64,000 nt of DNA from Clostridia bacterium (GTDB lineage: Bacteria > Bacillota > Clostridia > Oscillospirales > CAG-272): assembly GCA_017441005.1 (NCBI GenBank), contig JAFSAM010000082.1, positions 1-64,000 of the forward strand, in the 5' to 3' direction. This document shows, in pieces, positions 27,705 through 37,327 of this stretch. Numbering within the stretch: position 1 is the first letter of the stretch; each line of letters starts with the position of its first letter. A model generated the notes under the pieces. It did not search any database, had not been told where the DNA came from, and was given only the letters and a program-made list of their open reading frames with translations. A program made the position numbers and the translations under genes.

Positions 27705-29849
27705 ATGGAATTAAAAGAAATAATTAAAGAATATTTAAATGAAGAAGACCTGTCATACAAGCCTTACGAGCTTTATACGGCAATATGCGGAGATGCTACC
27801 GATCAATACGATGCCTTTTACAAAGCACTGGGCGCTCTCGAAAAGGAGGGCGAAATAGTTTATACGAAAAAGGGCAAAATCATGGCGATCAGATTCTCCG
27901 GTGTCGTAAGGGGGACTTTCCGTGCCTCGGCAAAGGGCTTCGGCTTTGTCACTCCCGACGGACAGGACGTAAAGAAGTGTGATATCTTCATTCCCCGCGA
28001 TAACACATTCGACGCCATTGAGGGCGACACGGTCCTTGTAAGCCTTTCTAAACCCAAAAACAGGACTTCGGTCGGTCAGAGCGACGAGGGAAAAGTCATA
28101 AAGATCGTCTCCCACAGTCTTAAGACCCTTGTGGGTACCCTTCTTGTCGCAAAAGGCCGGAATCACCGTAAGCCGCTTTTCTACATTGTTCCCGACAACA
28201 AGCGACACAATCTTGATATTACCGTCGAACGCGCTGACCTCAACGGTGCTGACGTGGGCGACAAGGTGGAAATCGAGATCACAAAATATCCTACAGGCAG
28301 AAATGCGGGTAAAGGAAAGGTCACCACCGTATTCGGTGAAAGCGATTCTCTGCTTGCAAACTATAATGCGGTCTTACACAGCCACAACATCAAAACGCTG
28401 TTCCCGAAGAACGTGCTCGACGATGCCGACAGCTTATCACGCAGCGACATCACTCCCGACGGCAGACTCGATCTCAGGGATAGGCTCATATTCACGATCG
28501 ACGGAATCGATGCAAAAGACCTCGACGATGCCATCTCTGTAGAAAAGACAGATAACGGCTATATTCTCGGAGTTCACATTGCCGACGTTTCGCACTATGT
28601 CACAGAAAACACTCCTCTTGACGAAGAGGCATTTACGCGCGGCACAAGCGTTTACTTTGCCGACAAGGTCGTGCCCATGCTCCCCAAAGCATTGTCCAAC
28701 GGCATTTGCTCGCTTAATAAGGGTGTCGACAGGTATACGCTGTCCGCCTTCGTTACCCTTGATAAAAAGGGCGAAATTATTGATGTCGATATTAAAGAGT
28801 CCATCATCAACTCGAAGATACGCGGTGTATACTCGGAATTAAACGACGTTATCGAATACGGAGACGGCTCCGAATATTATGAAAAATACAGTCCCGTGCT
28901 CGGAAAAACGCTTGACACAATGCTTGAGCTTTATGATATTCTGGCAAAAAAATCTGCCAAAAGAGGTGCTCTCGACATTGAAACGAGCGAAGCCAAGATC
29001 ATCGTAAACGAATTCAATGAGCCTACCGACATCATCAAGATCGAACGCGGTATTTCCGAAATGCTCATCGAACAATTTATGCTCTGTGCAAACGAGGGTG
29101 TGGCAAACTGGCTTTCGTGGCGCGATATGCCGTGCGTTTACAGGATACACGAAAATCCCGATCCCGAAAAGATCAGGACCTTTGATCTTTTCGCCCACAA
29201 CCTCGGCATCAACACAAATCCGTTGCACACCAAGACCCTGCATCCCACAGCCCTCCGCCGTGTTCTCGGTGAAGCGAAGGAAAAGCAGCTCGACAGCATT
29301 CTTTCAAAAATTCTGCTCCGCTGCCTTATGAAGGCTAAATATTCGTCTAACTGCTCTCCACACTTTGGTCTCGCAATCGACAAATACTGCCACTTCACAT
29401 CGCCCATCCGGCGTTATCCCGACCTTGCGACTCACAGGATCATAAAAAAGGTGCTGAAAAACGAGATAACCGAAAAGAACATCGGCAAATACACCGCCTT
29501 TGCGACACAAGCGGCAATAGCCTCCAGCGAAAACGAGGTCAAAGCACAAATGGCGGAAAGGGATATCGAAGATCTTTACAAGACCGTATATATGCTTGAC
29601 TATATCGGAGAGACATTTAGGGGCGTTATCACAAGCGTAACGTCATTCGGATTCTTTGTAGAACTGCCGAACACCTGCGAGGGCCTTGTTCCGATATCCT
29701 CACTCGACGGCTACTATGACTTTGACGAAAGAAGCTTCACCCTTTCAAACGGCAGAGATATTTTTTCTCTCGGTATGGAGGTCGAGGTCATCATCGAGGA
29801 CGTCGACATTATCACAAGAAAGACCGATATGCGCGTAATTATGCAGTAA
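27705..29849 (+). CDS. rnr: Ribonuclease R
   Basis: 714 residues. A processive 3'-5' exoribonuclease that degrades structured RNA. Order: N-terminal winged helix (about 1-65), cold-shock domains ('SAKGFGFVTPDGQDVKKCDIF' region, about 75-95), RNB catalytic domain ('IDGIDAKDLDDAISVE', about 266-281, with the metal-binding Asp cluster; 'HFTSPIRRYPDLATHR', about 564-579) and a C-terminal S1 domain ('GVITSVTSFGFFVELPNTCEG', about 641-661). smpB and ssrA, which often follow, are absent; a terminator and a convergent gene follow instead. Confidence 0.97.
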   Translation: MELKEIIKEYLNEEDLSYKPYELYTAICGDATDQYDAFYKALGALEKEGEIVYTKKGKIMAIRFSGVVRGTFRASAKGFGFVTPDGQDVKKCDIFIPRDNTFDAIEGDTVLVSLSKPKNRTSVGQSDEGKVIKIVSHSLKTLVGTLLVAKGRNHRKPLFYIVPDNKRHNLDITVERADLNGADVGDKVEIEITKYPTGRNAGKGKVTTVFGESDSLLANYNAVLHSHNIKTLFPKNVLDDADSLSRSDITPDGRLDLRDRLIFTIDGIDAKDLDDAISVEKTDNGYILGVHIADVSHYVTENTPLDEEAFTRGTSVYFADKVVPMLPKALSNGICSLNKGVDRYTLSAFVTLDKKGEIIDVDIKESIINSKIRGVYSELNDVIEYGDGSEYYEKYSPVLGKTLDTMLELYDILAKKSAKRGALDIETSEAKIIVNEFNEPTDIIKIERGISEMLIEQFMLCANEGVANWLSWRDMPCVYRIHENPDPEKIRTFDLFAHNLGINTNPLHTKTLHPTALRRVLGEAKEKQLDSILSKILLRCLMKAKYSSNCSPHFGLAIDKYCHFTSPIRRYPDLATHRIIKKVLKNEITEKNIGKYTAFATQAAIASSENEVKAQMAERDIEDLYKTVYMLDYIGETFRGVITSVTSFGFFVELPNTCEGLVPISSLDGYYDFDERSFTLSNGRDIFSLGMEVEVIIEDVDIITRKTDMRVIMQ

Positions 29850-29861
29850 CCGCAAAACACA

Positions 29862-29893
29862 AAGAATCCGTTGTAAAAACAACGGATTCTTTT
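29862..29893 (+). terminator. Bidirectional terminator between rnr and sleB
   Basis: 13-bp perfect stem AAGAATCCGTTGT and complement with a 4-nt loop. T-rich on the plus side (TTTTATT), only weakly T-rich on the minus side. Confidence 0.8.
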
Positions 29894-29895
29894 AT

Positions 29896-30549
29896 TCATC
29901 TGCAAAAATATATGTCACCGCTTTGAAAAGTAACTATCCTGCCTTGACTTCCGCCGTGTAGGATATACAGTGCACCGTCGGTTGGATCGTATCCCATCAA
30001 TGCATCCTCCGCCGCTCTGTAGGCGAGCTCCGACGGCTTAACATCGTTGATGCTCCCGTCAACGATCGAATCAAATGAGCCGCCCGAATACACTACCTGC
30101 AAAACCGTATCGGGAAACCCGTTATTATTCACTCTGTTCATTACAACGGCTCCGACAGCCGTCATTGTCTGCAGATCTGTCCCCTTCGCCTCTGCCTCAA
30201 TAAGACTCGCCATTACGTCTACCTCAAAATCGCTATAGGTATATATGTTAAGACCCATTGCCTGCAAAGTCTCGTTTCCGCACACTCCGTCGGCATAAAT
30301 CCCGTTGTATTCCTGAAAACGTCTGACTGCATCTGCCGTATCAACGTCATATATTCCGTCGCACTTTCCATCATATATTCCGAGTTCCTTCAGCCTTTTT
30401 TGGACCAATACAACCCTTTCTCCCTCTTCGCCGCTCTTCACCCTCGTTTCGATCGCCCTGTTAAACACACTTGTATACACGCCCATCACGACCACCATCA
30501 CAAGCACGGTTATTGCACTTACCTTGATTCCGTATAAGATCTTCTTCAT
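29896..30549 (-). CDS. sleB: Spore cortex-lytic enzyme-like cell-wall hydrolase (SleB family)
   Basis: 217 residues from ATG 30549, which has AAGGAG 10 nt upstream; a 17-codon upstream extension lacks a site. One N-terminal membrane helix (about 1-28). A peptidoglycan-binding domain follows ('VVLVQKRLKELGIYDGKCDG', about 47-66, and 'RRFQEYNGIYADGVCG'). The C-terminal hydrolase_2/SleB domain has the catalytic Glu in 'MASLIEAEAKG' (about 122) and 'TAVGAVVMNRVNNNGFPDTV'. SleB is a lytic transglycosylase active on spore cortex at germination. A vegetative CwlJ-like role is possible. Confidence 0.9.
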   Translation of the reverse strand: MKKILYGIKVSAITVLVMVVVMGVYTSVFNRAIETRVKSGEEGERVVLVQKRLKELGIYDGKCDGIYDVDTADAVRRFQEYNGIYADGVCGNETLQAMGLNIYTYSDFEVDVMASLIEAEAKGTDLQTMTAVGAVVMNRVNNNGFPDTVLQVVYSGGSFDSIVDGSINDVKPSELAYRAAEDALMGYDPTDGALYILHGGSQGRIVTFQSGDIYFCR

Positions 30550-30625
30550 TTTTTCAGTCTCCTTTTTTATTCTATTGTTGCCGTTATTTTTCCTTTGCAT
30601 TCGCTTTTTTACTTAAATTTATTTG

Positions 30626-30654
30626 TTGACACTTATTTTGCTTTATGATAAAAT
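30626..30654 (+). promoter_or_regulatory. Sigma-A promoter of the DUF218-to-mnmA gene run
   Basis: TTGACA (30626-30631), 17-nt spacer, TAAAAT (30649-30654). A GGGAGGT ribosome site follows before 30685. Confidence 0.85.
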
Positions 30655-30684
30655 AGAAATGTATGTCATTATGGGAGGTATAAT

Positions 30685-31395
30685 ATGATTTTCCGAAAAA
30701 ACAAAAACCCCGAGTCTTCACAAAAATCGGGAAAAACATATATTAAAAAAACAATCATCATACTTCTTATTCTATGCATACTCGCGGCACTTGCCGTCTT
30801 TTCTCTTGATCTTATAGTTACTCGATCCACAAAGGATCAGATCGTAACCGAGTTTCATGATACCTACGACTGCATACTCGTTCTCGGAGCGGGCGTAAGA
30901 AACGGAAGTCCACGACCTATGCTTAAGGACAGGCTCGACTATGCCATCAAACTCTATAAAAACGGAGTTGCTCCAAAGCTTCTTATGAGCGGTGACCACG
31001 GCAGGCAGGAGTATGACGAAGTCAACATAATGAAGGAATACGCCATCAATGCGGGTGTCCCCTCCGAAGATATATTTATGGACCACGCGGGATTTTCCAC
31101 CTACGAAAGTATATACCGTGCAAAAGAGGTGTTCCTTGCACAAAAGATCGTCATCGTCACACAGGAATACCACCTCTACAGAGCTTTGTATATTGCAAAC
31201 CGTCTTGACCTTGTGGCTGTAGGTTACGCCTCAGATCCACGTGAATACGCAGGGCAGCTATACCGCGATCTGAGAGAAATACTCGCAAGAGACAAGGACT
31301 TCTTATATTGCCTCTTTAAACCGTCGCCCAAATATCTCGGAGATGCCATTCCCGTAAGCGGCAACGGCGATATCACAAACGATAAAACAAAATAA
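30685..31395 (+). CDS. SanA/YdcF/ElyC-family membrane protein (DUF218)
   Basis: 236 residues. One membrane helix (about 24-45), then an external DUF218 domain: 'CILVLGAGVRNGSPRPMLKDRLDYAI' region (about 63-88), 'LLMSGDHGRQEYDEVNIM' and 'IVIVTQEYHLYRALYIA'. Relatives SanA and ElyC affect the cell envelope in enterobacteria, with no settled biochemistry. First gene of the housekeeping run. Confidence 0.88.
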   Translation: MIFRKNKNPESSQKSGKTYIKKTIIILLILCILAALAVFSLDLIVTRSTKDQIVTEFHDTYDCILVLGAGVRNGSPRPMLKDRLDYAIKLYKNGVAPKLLMSGDHGRQEYDEVNIMKEYAINAGVPSEDIFMDHAGFSTYESIYRAKEVFLAQKIVIVTQEYHLYRALYIANRLDLVAVGYASDPREYAGQLYRDLREILARDKDFLYCLFKPSPKYLGDAIPVSGNGDITNDKTK

Positions 31396-31412
31396 CGGAA
31401 GTACATACATAT

Positions 31413-31937
31413 ATGAAAAACGATTTGATCAAAAAAAGAATTGCAATTAATATCCGCAGTCTTATTACTGACCTCGAAAATTCAGAATTTGACCCTATGG
31501 CACAAAAGGGCTGTGCGCCCTTTGTAGATAACATACCCGAGGGAGATGACTGCACCGAAACTATTGAGTTTTCCACAGAGGGCACTCTTACGGTCAAGGA
31601 AAACGTAGTCGAGATCACCTACAAGGAAAATGAAGCCCTCGGAATGGGTGACGTCGAATCTACCCTTCGCTTTAAGATCAGCCGCCCCACTATGATCAAC
31701 CTCATTAGAAGGGGGGCTGCTCCCGCTTCACTCCTTTTTGATACGGAGTTTCCACGCCGCAACTGCACCTACTGCATCGGCAATCTGCCCTTTTCGTTCT
31801 GTATCTGCACAAATGAAGTGATCAACGATTTTTCTCCCGAAAGAGGATCCATCGTCCTGGATTACGATATCGAAATGCACGGTGTCAACACCGAGCACAA
31901 CGTTTATACCCTTGAATACAAAGAATTAAGAGGATAA
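31413..31937 (+). CDS. DUF1934 (YwiB-like) beta-barrel protein
   Basis: 174 residues. After about 40 N-terminal residues there is a beta-rich domain: 'DCTETIEFSTEGTLTVKENV' (about 47-66), 'STLRFKISRPTMINLIRRG' and the C-terminal 'GSIVLDYDIEMHGVNTEHN', which matches the end of DUF1934 proteins. Function unknown; the lipocalin-like fold suggests ligand binding. Five cysteines (for example 'RNCTYCIGNLPFSFCIC') are unusual for the family. No strong ribosome site; probably coupled to the upstream gene. Confidence 0.75.
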   Translation: MKNDLIKKRIAINIRSLITDLENSEFDPMAQKGCAPFVDNIPEGDDCTETIEFSTEGTLTVKENVVEITYKENEALGMGDVESTLRFKISRPTMINLIRRGAAPASLLFDTEFPRRNCTYCIGNLPFSFCICTNEVINDFSPERGSIVLDYDIEMHGVNTEHNVYTLEYKELRG

Positions 31938-31942
31938 ATAAC

Positions 31943-33010
31943 ATGACGCCGACAGAATTCGGAAAGCTTATAAAAGAGGATATGCACGGAGTCTTTCTGT
32001 TTTACGGAGAGGAGCAGTACCTTAAGCAGCACTACCTCTCTATGCTAAAAAAGAAGATCAATCCCGATAATGACGATTCGGTCAGCATTTCGGGCGAGGA
32101 TCTTGCCCTGACCGAGCTCGGTCAACGTATTATGGATATTGCCTCTATGCCCTCTATGGATATGAACACGAGGCTCGTCATTGTCTACGACGTCGACTGG
32201 AGTTATGCCAAAATCGATAAAGAAAAAGAAAAAGACAACGAGGATCTTGCCTTTTTCGAATCCTGCATCTCCGAGCTTTCTTCATTTGACGACACGGTGG
32301 TCATCATAGATACGAGACCCGAGCATTTCAATGCAGGTACAGAAAAAAAGCCGTCGAAGCTCCTGGATCGGCTGAACAAGGTGCTTTCCTCTGTAGCCTT
32401 CGCAAAAGAAACTCCCGCCAAGCTTGCCGTATGGGTGCAAAAGCATTTTTCGGCACACAAACTCAATGCAAGTCCTGTTGTTTGCAATTACATTATCACC
32501 TACTGCGGCAGAGATATGACCACTCTCAGTCACGAGATCACAAAGCTTTCTGCCTACGTTTTGCAGAATGGTCGCGATACGGTTACAGAAAACGACGTTC
32601 GCACAGTATCGTCCTCTGTCAACGAGATCGAAACATTTGACTTCTCCAATGCTATTCTGAAGGGTAATTCCGAAAGAGCCTTTTCCATTCTCAGCGATAT
32701 GAGACTGCATAAAGAAAAGCCCGAATTGATCATGGGCAGCATAATAAGCGTATACAACAATCTTTTTACGGTCAAGACCCTGCTCGACTCCGGAATGCTC
32801 CTTCCCGAAATCATCAAAACCACCGGAATGCGAGAATATCAAGCCCAGCTCTATACAAGCAGGGCAAGCCGCCTCAGCAAAAAGGGTCTTGAAAAAGCTA
32901 TGGAGCTTTGTCATGAGGCAGATATAAAAATCAAATCAAGAAGCATTGACTGCTATGATATCATTGATATACTTCTCATCAAGCTGTCAATGACGGACAA
33001 AATACGATGA
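31943..33010 (+). CDS. holA: DNA polymerase III delta subunit
   Basis: 355 residues. A clamp-loader subunit that opens the sliding clamp. The N-terminal domain starts 'GVFLFYGEEQYLKQHYLSML' (the usual 'YLL-G-E-YL' pattern) and lacks a functional P-loop, as normal for delta. Later landmarks are 'LDRLNKVLSSVAFAKETPAKLAVWV' region, 'CNYIITYCGRDMTTLSHEI' and 'TENDVRTVSSSVNEIETFDFSNAI' region. It overlaps rnmV by 4 bp (ATGA), so the two are translationally coupled. Confidence 0.93.
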   Translation: MTPTEFGKLIKEDMHGVFLFYGEEQYLKQHYLSMLKKKINPDNDDSVSISGEDLALTELGQRIMDIASMPSMDMNTRLVIVYDVDWSYAKIDKEKEKDNEDLAFFESCISELSSFDDTVVIIDTRPEHFNAGTEKKPSKLLDRLNKVLSSVAFAKETPAKLAVWVQKHFSAHKLNASPVVCNYIITYCGRDMTTLSHEITKLSAYVLQNGRDTVTENDVRTVSSSVNEIETFDFSNAILKGNSERAFSILSDMRLHKEKPELIMGSIISVYNNLFTVKTLLDSGMLLPEIIKTTGMREYQAQLYTSRASRLSKKGLEKAMELCHEADIKIKSRSIDCYDIIDILLIKLSMTDKIR

Positions 33011-33597
33011 ACAAAATCAAAATCGATATTCCCGTTATAGTCGAAGGAAAATACGACGTCATCAAGCTTAACTCGATCATTGACGGGCAAATAATAAAAA
33101 CCGACGGTTTTTCTCTCTTCAACTCGCCCGAAACAAAAGACTTTATCGCAAAGCTCGCCTCGAAAAAAGGCGTTATCGTCCTTACCGACAGCGACGGGGC
33201 GGGGCTTGTTATCCGCAATCATCTTAATTCGTTTCTTCCTAAAGATAAGATCTTCCACCTATACCCTCCCATGATCGAGGGTAAGGAAAAAAGGAAAAGC
33301 GCGCCTTCAAAGGAGGGGCTTCTGGGAGTCGAGGGCATTTCTGCAGACGTCCTGCGTTCACTCTTTGTGCCGTTTGAATCGAATACCCCAAAAAATGACC
33401 GACCAAAAGTCACAAAGCTCGATTTCTATCAGGATGGGCTGACGGGACAGACCGACAGCAAACAAAAGAGGGATAAGCTAAAAAAAATGCTCAACCTCCC
33501 CTCCAACATCTCGACAAATGCTCTGCTTGACAGTATAAACCTTCTCTATTCCTACGATGAATACAAACAATTTCTGAAAGAAAGCGAAAAAATATAA
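33007..33597 (+). CDS. rnmV: Ribonuclease M5-like Toprim protein
   Basis: 196 residues. RNase M5 trims 5S rRNA precursors in low-GC Gram-positives. The Toprim domain shows the catalytic Glu in 'IPVIVEGKYDVIKL' (about 14) and the DxD in 'IVLTDSDGAGLVIRNHL' (about 57-73). The C-terminal half has the M5-type 'LLGVEGISADVLRSLF'. Overlaps with holA (4 bp) and gtrA (1 bp) show one operon. Confidence 0.9.
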   Translation: MNKIKIDIPVIVEGKYDVIKLNSIIDGQIIKTDGFSLFNSPETKDFIAKLASKKGVIVLTDSDGAGLVIRNHLNSFLPKDKIFHLYPPMIEGKEKRKSAPSKEGLLGVEGISADVLRSLFVPFESNTPKNDRPKVTKLDFYQDGLTGQTDSKQKRDKLKKMLNLPSNISTNALLDSINLLYSYDEYKQFLKESEKI

Positions 33598-34034
33598 TGA
33601 TCACCAAAATCAAAGAACTGTTCACAAAATACAAAGAAGCAATCGCGTATATTTTTTTCGGTGTATTAACTACCGCAGTCGATTTTGTCGCGTACTGGCT
33701 ATTCACAAGGCTTCTTCACATCGACGAAACGCTCTCAAACGTGCTTTCGCAGGCGGTCGCAATCTTGTTTGCCTACGTCACAAACAAGATCTTTGTTTTC
33801 GAGGATAAAACGGATACCTTCAAGCTGCTCATTATTCAGTTTGCAAAATTCGTTTCCTTCAGATTGGTCACTCTTGTGCTCAACACCGCACTTTTCTTCC
33901 TTATGCACGATATCTGCAACATAAATGATATTATAACTAAGACTTCCGTTTCTGTTATAGTAATCATTCTAAACTACGTTTTCAGTAAACTTTTCGTTTT
34001 TAAAAAAGGAGACAAAAATGAATCCAATATATGA
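33597..34034 (+). CDS. GtrA-family membrane protein
   Basis: 145 residues with four membrane helices (starts about 15, 45, 80, 110). 'AIAYIFFGVLTTAVDFVAYW' and 'LNYVFSKLFVFK' are family signatures. GtrA proteins are thought to move or hold lipid-linked sugars for cell-surface glycosylation; the target here is unknown. Start and stop overlap its neighbours by 1 and 17 bp. Confidence 0.9.
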   Translation: MITKIKELFTKYKEAIAYIFFGVLTTAVDFVAYWLFTRLLHIDETLSNVLSQAVAILFAYVTNKIFVFEDKTDTFKLLIIQFAKFVSFRLVTLVLNTALFFLMHDICNINDIITKTSVSVIVIILNYVFSKLFVFKKGDKNESNI

Positions 34035-34851
34035 TAAGCTTATTAATTGCCTCGATCAAATACACAAAATCACAGACTTTCAGCCTGAAGTAGGTCTTGT
34101 CCTCGGCTCCGGTCTCGGCGGATTCGGTGAAAAAATAAAAATCTCGTCTACGGTCGACTATTCCTCGATCGACGGCTTCCCCGTATCTACGGTTGCCGGC
34201 CACGCGGGGCGTTTCATCTTCGGATACGTCGGTGACGTGCCCGTTGTCGCAATGCAAGGCAGAGTACACTACTACGAGGGATACAAGATGACCGACGTTG
34301 TATTACCGGTCAGACTTATGTGTATGCTCGGCGCTAAAAAGATCATCCTCACCAATGCTGCCGGCGGTATCAACACCACCTTTAAGCCCGGCACTCTTAT
34401 GTCTCTTACCGACCATATCACCTCCTTTGTTCCATCCCCGCTTATCGGGCAGAACATCGACGAGCTTGGTGTGAGATTTCCCGATATGACGACCGTATAC
34501 GACGAAAAGCTCCGCAAGATTTTGAAGGATACTGCAAAATCGCTTGACATCCCGCTTAAAGAGGGAGTATATATTCAGTTCACAGGTCCCGCCTACGAAA
34601 CTCCCGCTGAAATCCGTGCGGCAAGGACGCTCGGCGCTGATGCTGTCGGCATGAGCACGGCTGTAGAGGCTATGGCACTCCGCCACATGGGTGCAAGAGT
34701 ATGCGCCGTAAGCTGTATCTCCAACCCCGCCGCCGGTCTAAACAAAAAGCCTCTCACCCACGAAGAAGTAAAAGAAACTGCCGATATGGTATCGGACCAA
34801 TTCCAAAAGCTTATCTACAACTCTATTATTAATATGGGCAAAGAAGAATGA
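34018..34851 (+). CDS. punA: Purine nucleoside phosphorylase, trimeric type
   Basis: 277 residues. It splits purine nucleosides with phosphate into base and ribose-1-phosphate for salvage. Motifs: phosphate-binding '[13 protein letters not shown]' (about 27-39), '[16 protein letters not shown]' (about 80-95), '[15 protein letters not shown]' (about 116-130), '[17 protein letters not shown]' (about 185-201), '[15 protein letters not shown]' and 'SCISNPAAG' with the base-binding Asn. Strong AAGGAG site inside gtrA; 4-bp overlap with rnhA. Confidence 0.96.
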   Translation: MNPIYDKLINCLDQIHKITDFQPEVGLVLGSGLGGFGEKIKISSTVDYSSIDGFPVSTVAGHAGRFIFGYVGDVPVVAMQGRVHYYEGYKMTDVVLPVRLMCMLGAKKIILTNAAGGINTTFKPGTLMSLTDHITSFVPSPLIGQNIDELGVRFPDMTTVYDEKLRKILKDTAKSLDIPLKEGVYIQFTGPAYETPAEIRAARTLGADAVGMSTAVEAMALRHMGARVCAVSCISNPAAGLNKKPLTHEEVKETADMVSDQFQKLIYNSIINMGKEE

Positions 34852-35309
34852 AAAAACACGTTGATATATATACCGACGGTGCCTGCAAGGGCAATCCCGG
34901 TCCCGGTGGATACGGAATCGTGCTCGTCTATCGCCAAACCGAAAAAAGAATGAGCCGCGGCTTTAAGTGCACCACAAACAACAGAATGGAGCTTCTCGCA
35001 GCCATAACCGCACTTGAAGCTCTCAATGAAAGCTGTGACGTCACCCTATATTCCGACTCAAAGTATCTTATCGATGCAATGACGAAGGGTTGGGCAAGAT
35101 CGTGGCAGGCAAAGAATTGGATAAAAAGCGATAAGAAAAAGGCATTGAACGTCGATCTCTGGGAAAAAATGCTCCTTCTTGACTCTCAACACACAATACA
35201 ATACGTTTGGGTCAAGGGGCACAACGGTCACGAATACAACGAGATATGTGACACCCTTGCGGTCGAGGCCGCAGAAAACCCTCAATATGAAGATGTACAC
35301 GGAGAGTAA
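34848..35309 (+). CDS. rnhA: Ribonuclease HI
   Basis: 153 residues. It cuts the RNA strand of RNA-DNA hybrids. The catalytic carboxylates are visible: Asp in '[18 protein letters not shown]' (about 10), Glu in '[12 protein letters not shown]' (about 48), Asp in '[12 protein letters not shown]' (about 70) and the last Asp in '[13 protein letters not shown]' (about 134). The basic handle '[16 protein letters not shown]' is present. Starts at ATGA overlapping punA. Confidence 0.97.
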   Translation: MKKHVDIYTDGACKGNPGPGGYGIVLVYRQTEKRMSRGFKCTTNNRMELLAAITALEALNESCDVTLYSDSKYLIDAMTKGWARSWQAKNWIKSDKKKALNVDLWEKMLLLDSQHTIQYVWVKGHNGHEYNEICDTLAVEAAENPQYEDVHGE

Positions 35310-35312
35310 AAT

Positions 35313-36338
35313 ATGAAAATTCTCGTTGGACTGAGCGGAGGCCTTGACAGCACCTACACTGCATATAAGCTCCTTAAAGAAGGTCACTCCGTCGAGGGGC
35401 TTGTGCTCATAATGCACGATCATACCGACGTGTCCTCCGCAAAAAAGATTGCCGATACACTGAATATCAAGCTCCACACGCTTGACTGCCGCGATATTTT
35501 TAAGCAATACGTGATCAGCAACTTTATTTCCGAATACTCGTCGGGACACACACCAAATCCCTGCACCGTATGCAACAGATACGTTAAAATCGCTCAGCTC
35601 TGCAAATATGCCGTCGAAAACGGCTTCGACAAAGCCGCTACCGGTCACTACGCAAGCATCGGCTTCGATGAAGTATCAAACAGATATTATATAGAAAAAG
35701 GGGCAGACGAAAAAAAAGACCAAAGCTATATGCTTTGGTATCTGACGCAGGAACAGCTTAAAACCCTTTATTTCCCGCTTTCCGATGTCACAAAGGAACA
35801 GATACGCGAGGAAATAAAAAACACAGAGTTTGCCTATCTTGTCTCTGCAAAGGAGAGCCAGGAGATATGCTTCATCCCCGACAACGACTATGCGTCCTAT
35901 ATTGAAAAACAAACGGGTACCTTCCCCGAGGGTGATTTTGTCGATGCTGCAGGAAGGGTGATCGGCCGTCACAAGGGTATCATTCACTATACCATCGGTC
36001 AGCGGAAGGGCCTCGGCCTTAGCCTCGGTGCGCCCGCCTACATCACAAAGATCGACCCTCAAAACAACACGGTTACCGTAGAAAAGCAGAGTGACGTTAA
36101 ATGTAACATGCTTAAAGCAAATTCTCTTAACGGTCAGCTTTTGTCAATTGATGATGGAAGCAAATACACGCTTGACGTGAAGATCAGATATGCCGCAAAG
36201 CCGATGAAGGCTGACGTTTCTATAGAAAACGGCGTTGCTACGGTTACCTTTTCAGACTCTGTTCGTGCCGTGACCCCCGGTCAAAGTGCGGTGTTCTATC
36301 TTGAAAACCGACTTGCGTTCGGCGGAGTTATTATCTGA
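35313..36338 (+). CDS. mnmA: tRNA-specific 2-thiouridylase
   Basis: 341 residues. It thiolates U34 of Lys, Glu and Gln tRNAs using ATP and a persulfide relay. PP-loop 'SGGLDS' (8-13), catalytic Cys84 in 'TPNPCTVCN', second Cys186 in 'SQEICFIPD', 'HYTIGQRKGLG' (about 228-238) and the C-terminal beta-barrel. The PP-loop has Leu where most members have Val. Last gene of the run that starts at 30685. Confidence 0.95.
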   Translation: MKILVGLSGGLDSTYTAYKLLKEGHSVEGLVLIMHDHTDVSSAKKIADTLNIKLHTLDCRDIFKQYVISNFISEYSSGHTPNPCTVCNRYVKIAQLCKYAVENGFDKAATGHYASIGFDEVSNRYYIEKGADEKKDQSYMLWYLTQEQLKTLYFPLSDVTKEQIREEIKNTEFAYLVSAKESQEICFIPDNDYASYIEKQTGTFPEGDFVDAAGRVIGRHKGIIHYTIGQRKGLGLSLGAPAYITKIDPQNNTVTVEKQSDVKCNMLKANSLNGQLLSIDDGSKYTLDVKIRYAAKPMKADVSIENGVATVTFSDSVRAVTPGQSAVFYLENRLAFGGVII

Positions 36339-36404
36339 TCATTTCCACTTTTTTGAAAGGGATGCAAATTTTGGGCATAGAAAATGTTATGATCCTGTCC
36401 CGAA

Positions 36405-37286
36405 ATGCGCTTGACCAATATGAGTAAATGTAATCTTTGTCCGAGAAAATGCAACGTCGACCGTGATATTTCGCTCGGATTTTGCCAATGCAGATCTTTG
36501 CCTATTGTTTCAAAAACAATGCTCCACAGGTGGGAGGAGCCGCCCATCAGCGGCATAAACGGAAGCGGAGCGGTCTTCTTTTCGGGCTGTACGCTTCAAT
36601 GTGTATTCTGCCAGAATAAAGCCATCAGCCGCGCTCCTGTCGGCAGGATCACCACTCCAAAAGAGCTTGCGAGTATTTTTCTTGAGCTTCAATCACGTGG
36701 AGCACACAATATAAACCTTGTCACTCCGACCCACTTCACCGACAGCATTATTGAGGCACTCGACATTGCAAAACCTACGCTCCATATTCCCATCGTATAC
36801 AATACAAGCGGATATGAGCTTGCAGAAACGCTGAAAAAGCTGCGGGGCTATGTTGACGTTTTCCTGCCCGATTTCAAATATTATGACACTGCCCTCTCGG
36901 CGAAATATTCAAAAGCTCCCGACTATTTCTCGGTTGCAATCAAAGCTTTGTCGGAAATGTATTCTCAGGTAGGACAATACACTGAGGATGAAAATGGGAT
37001 AGCCAAAAAAGGGGTTATCATACGTCATCTTGTATTGCCCGGATGCCGAAAAGACTCGGTAAGAATTTTGGAGGAAATAAAAAACACCCTCCCCGTTTCT
37101 GATATCAGGCTCAGCCTTATGAGTCAATTCACCCCCGACTTCGTTCCAACGGAGTGTAAAGAGCTTTCAAGGAAAATTACTACCTTCGAATACGATTTCG
37201 TTCTCAAAAAAGCAATCGAATTGGGATATGACGGTTTCTTTCAACAAAAGGAATCCGCCTCGGCAAAGTATACCCCCGATTTTTGA
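36405..37286 (+). CDS. Radical SAM protein, PflA-like (COG1313 type)
   Basis: 293 residues. The [4Fe-4S] cluster motif is 'GCTLQCVFCQNKAIS' (CxxxCxxC, about 60-74), preceded by a Cys pair 'CNLCPRKCNVDR' (about 9-20) that may bind a second metal site. The class resembles pyruvate-formate-lyase activase but has no known partner; no glycyl radical enzyme or AMMECR1/MEMO gene is adjacent. A second possible start is ATG 36420. Neither start has a clear ribosome site, and a TATGAT element at 36388-36393 would put transcription about 5 nt before 36405, so leaderless translation is possible. Confidence 0.85.
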   Translation: MRLTNMSKCNLCPRKCNVDRDISLGFCQCRSLPIVSKTMLHRWEEPPISGINGSGAVFFSGCTLQCVFCQNKAISRAPVGRITTPKELASIFLELQSRGAHNINLVTPTHFTDSIIEALDIAKPTLHIPIVYNTSGYELAETLKKLRGYVDVFLPDFKYYDTALSAKYSKAPDYFSVAIKALSEMYSQVGQYTEDENGIAKKGVIIRHLVLPGCRKDSVRILEEIKNTLPVSDIRLSLMSQFTPDFVPTECKELSRKITTFEYDFVLKKAIELGYDGFFQQKESASAKYTPDF

Positions 37287-37294
37287 AAAGCATC

Positions 37295-37327
37295 AAAAAA
37301 ACTCCGATTTTTCGGAGTTTTTTATTT
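37295..37327. terminator. Bidirectional terminator between radical SAM and CarD-like genes
   Basis: 10-bp stem AAAACTCCGA / TCGGAGTTTT with a 4-nt loop and T-runs on both strands. It overlaps the last codon of the CarD-like gene. Confidence 0.85.
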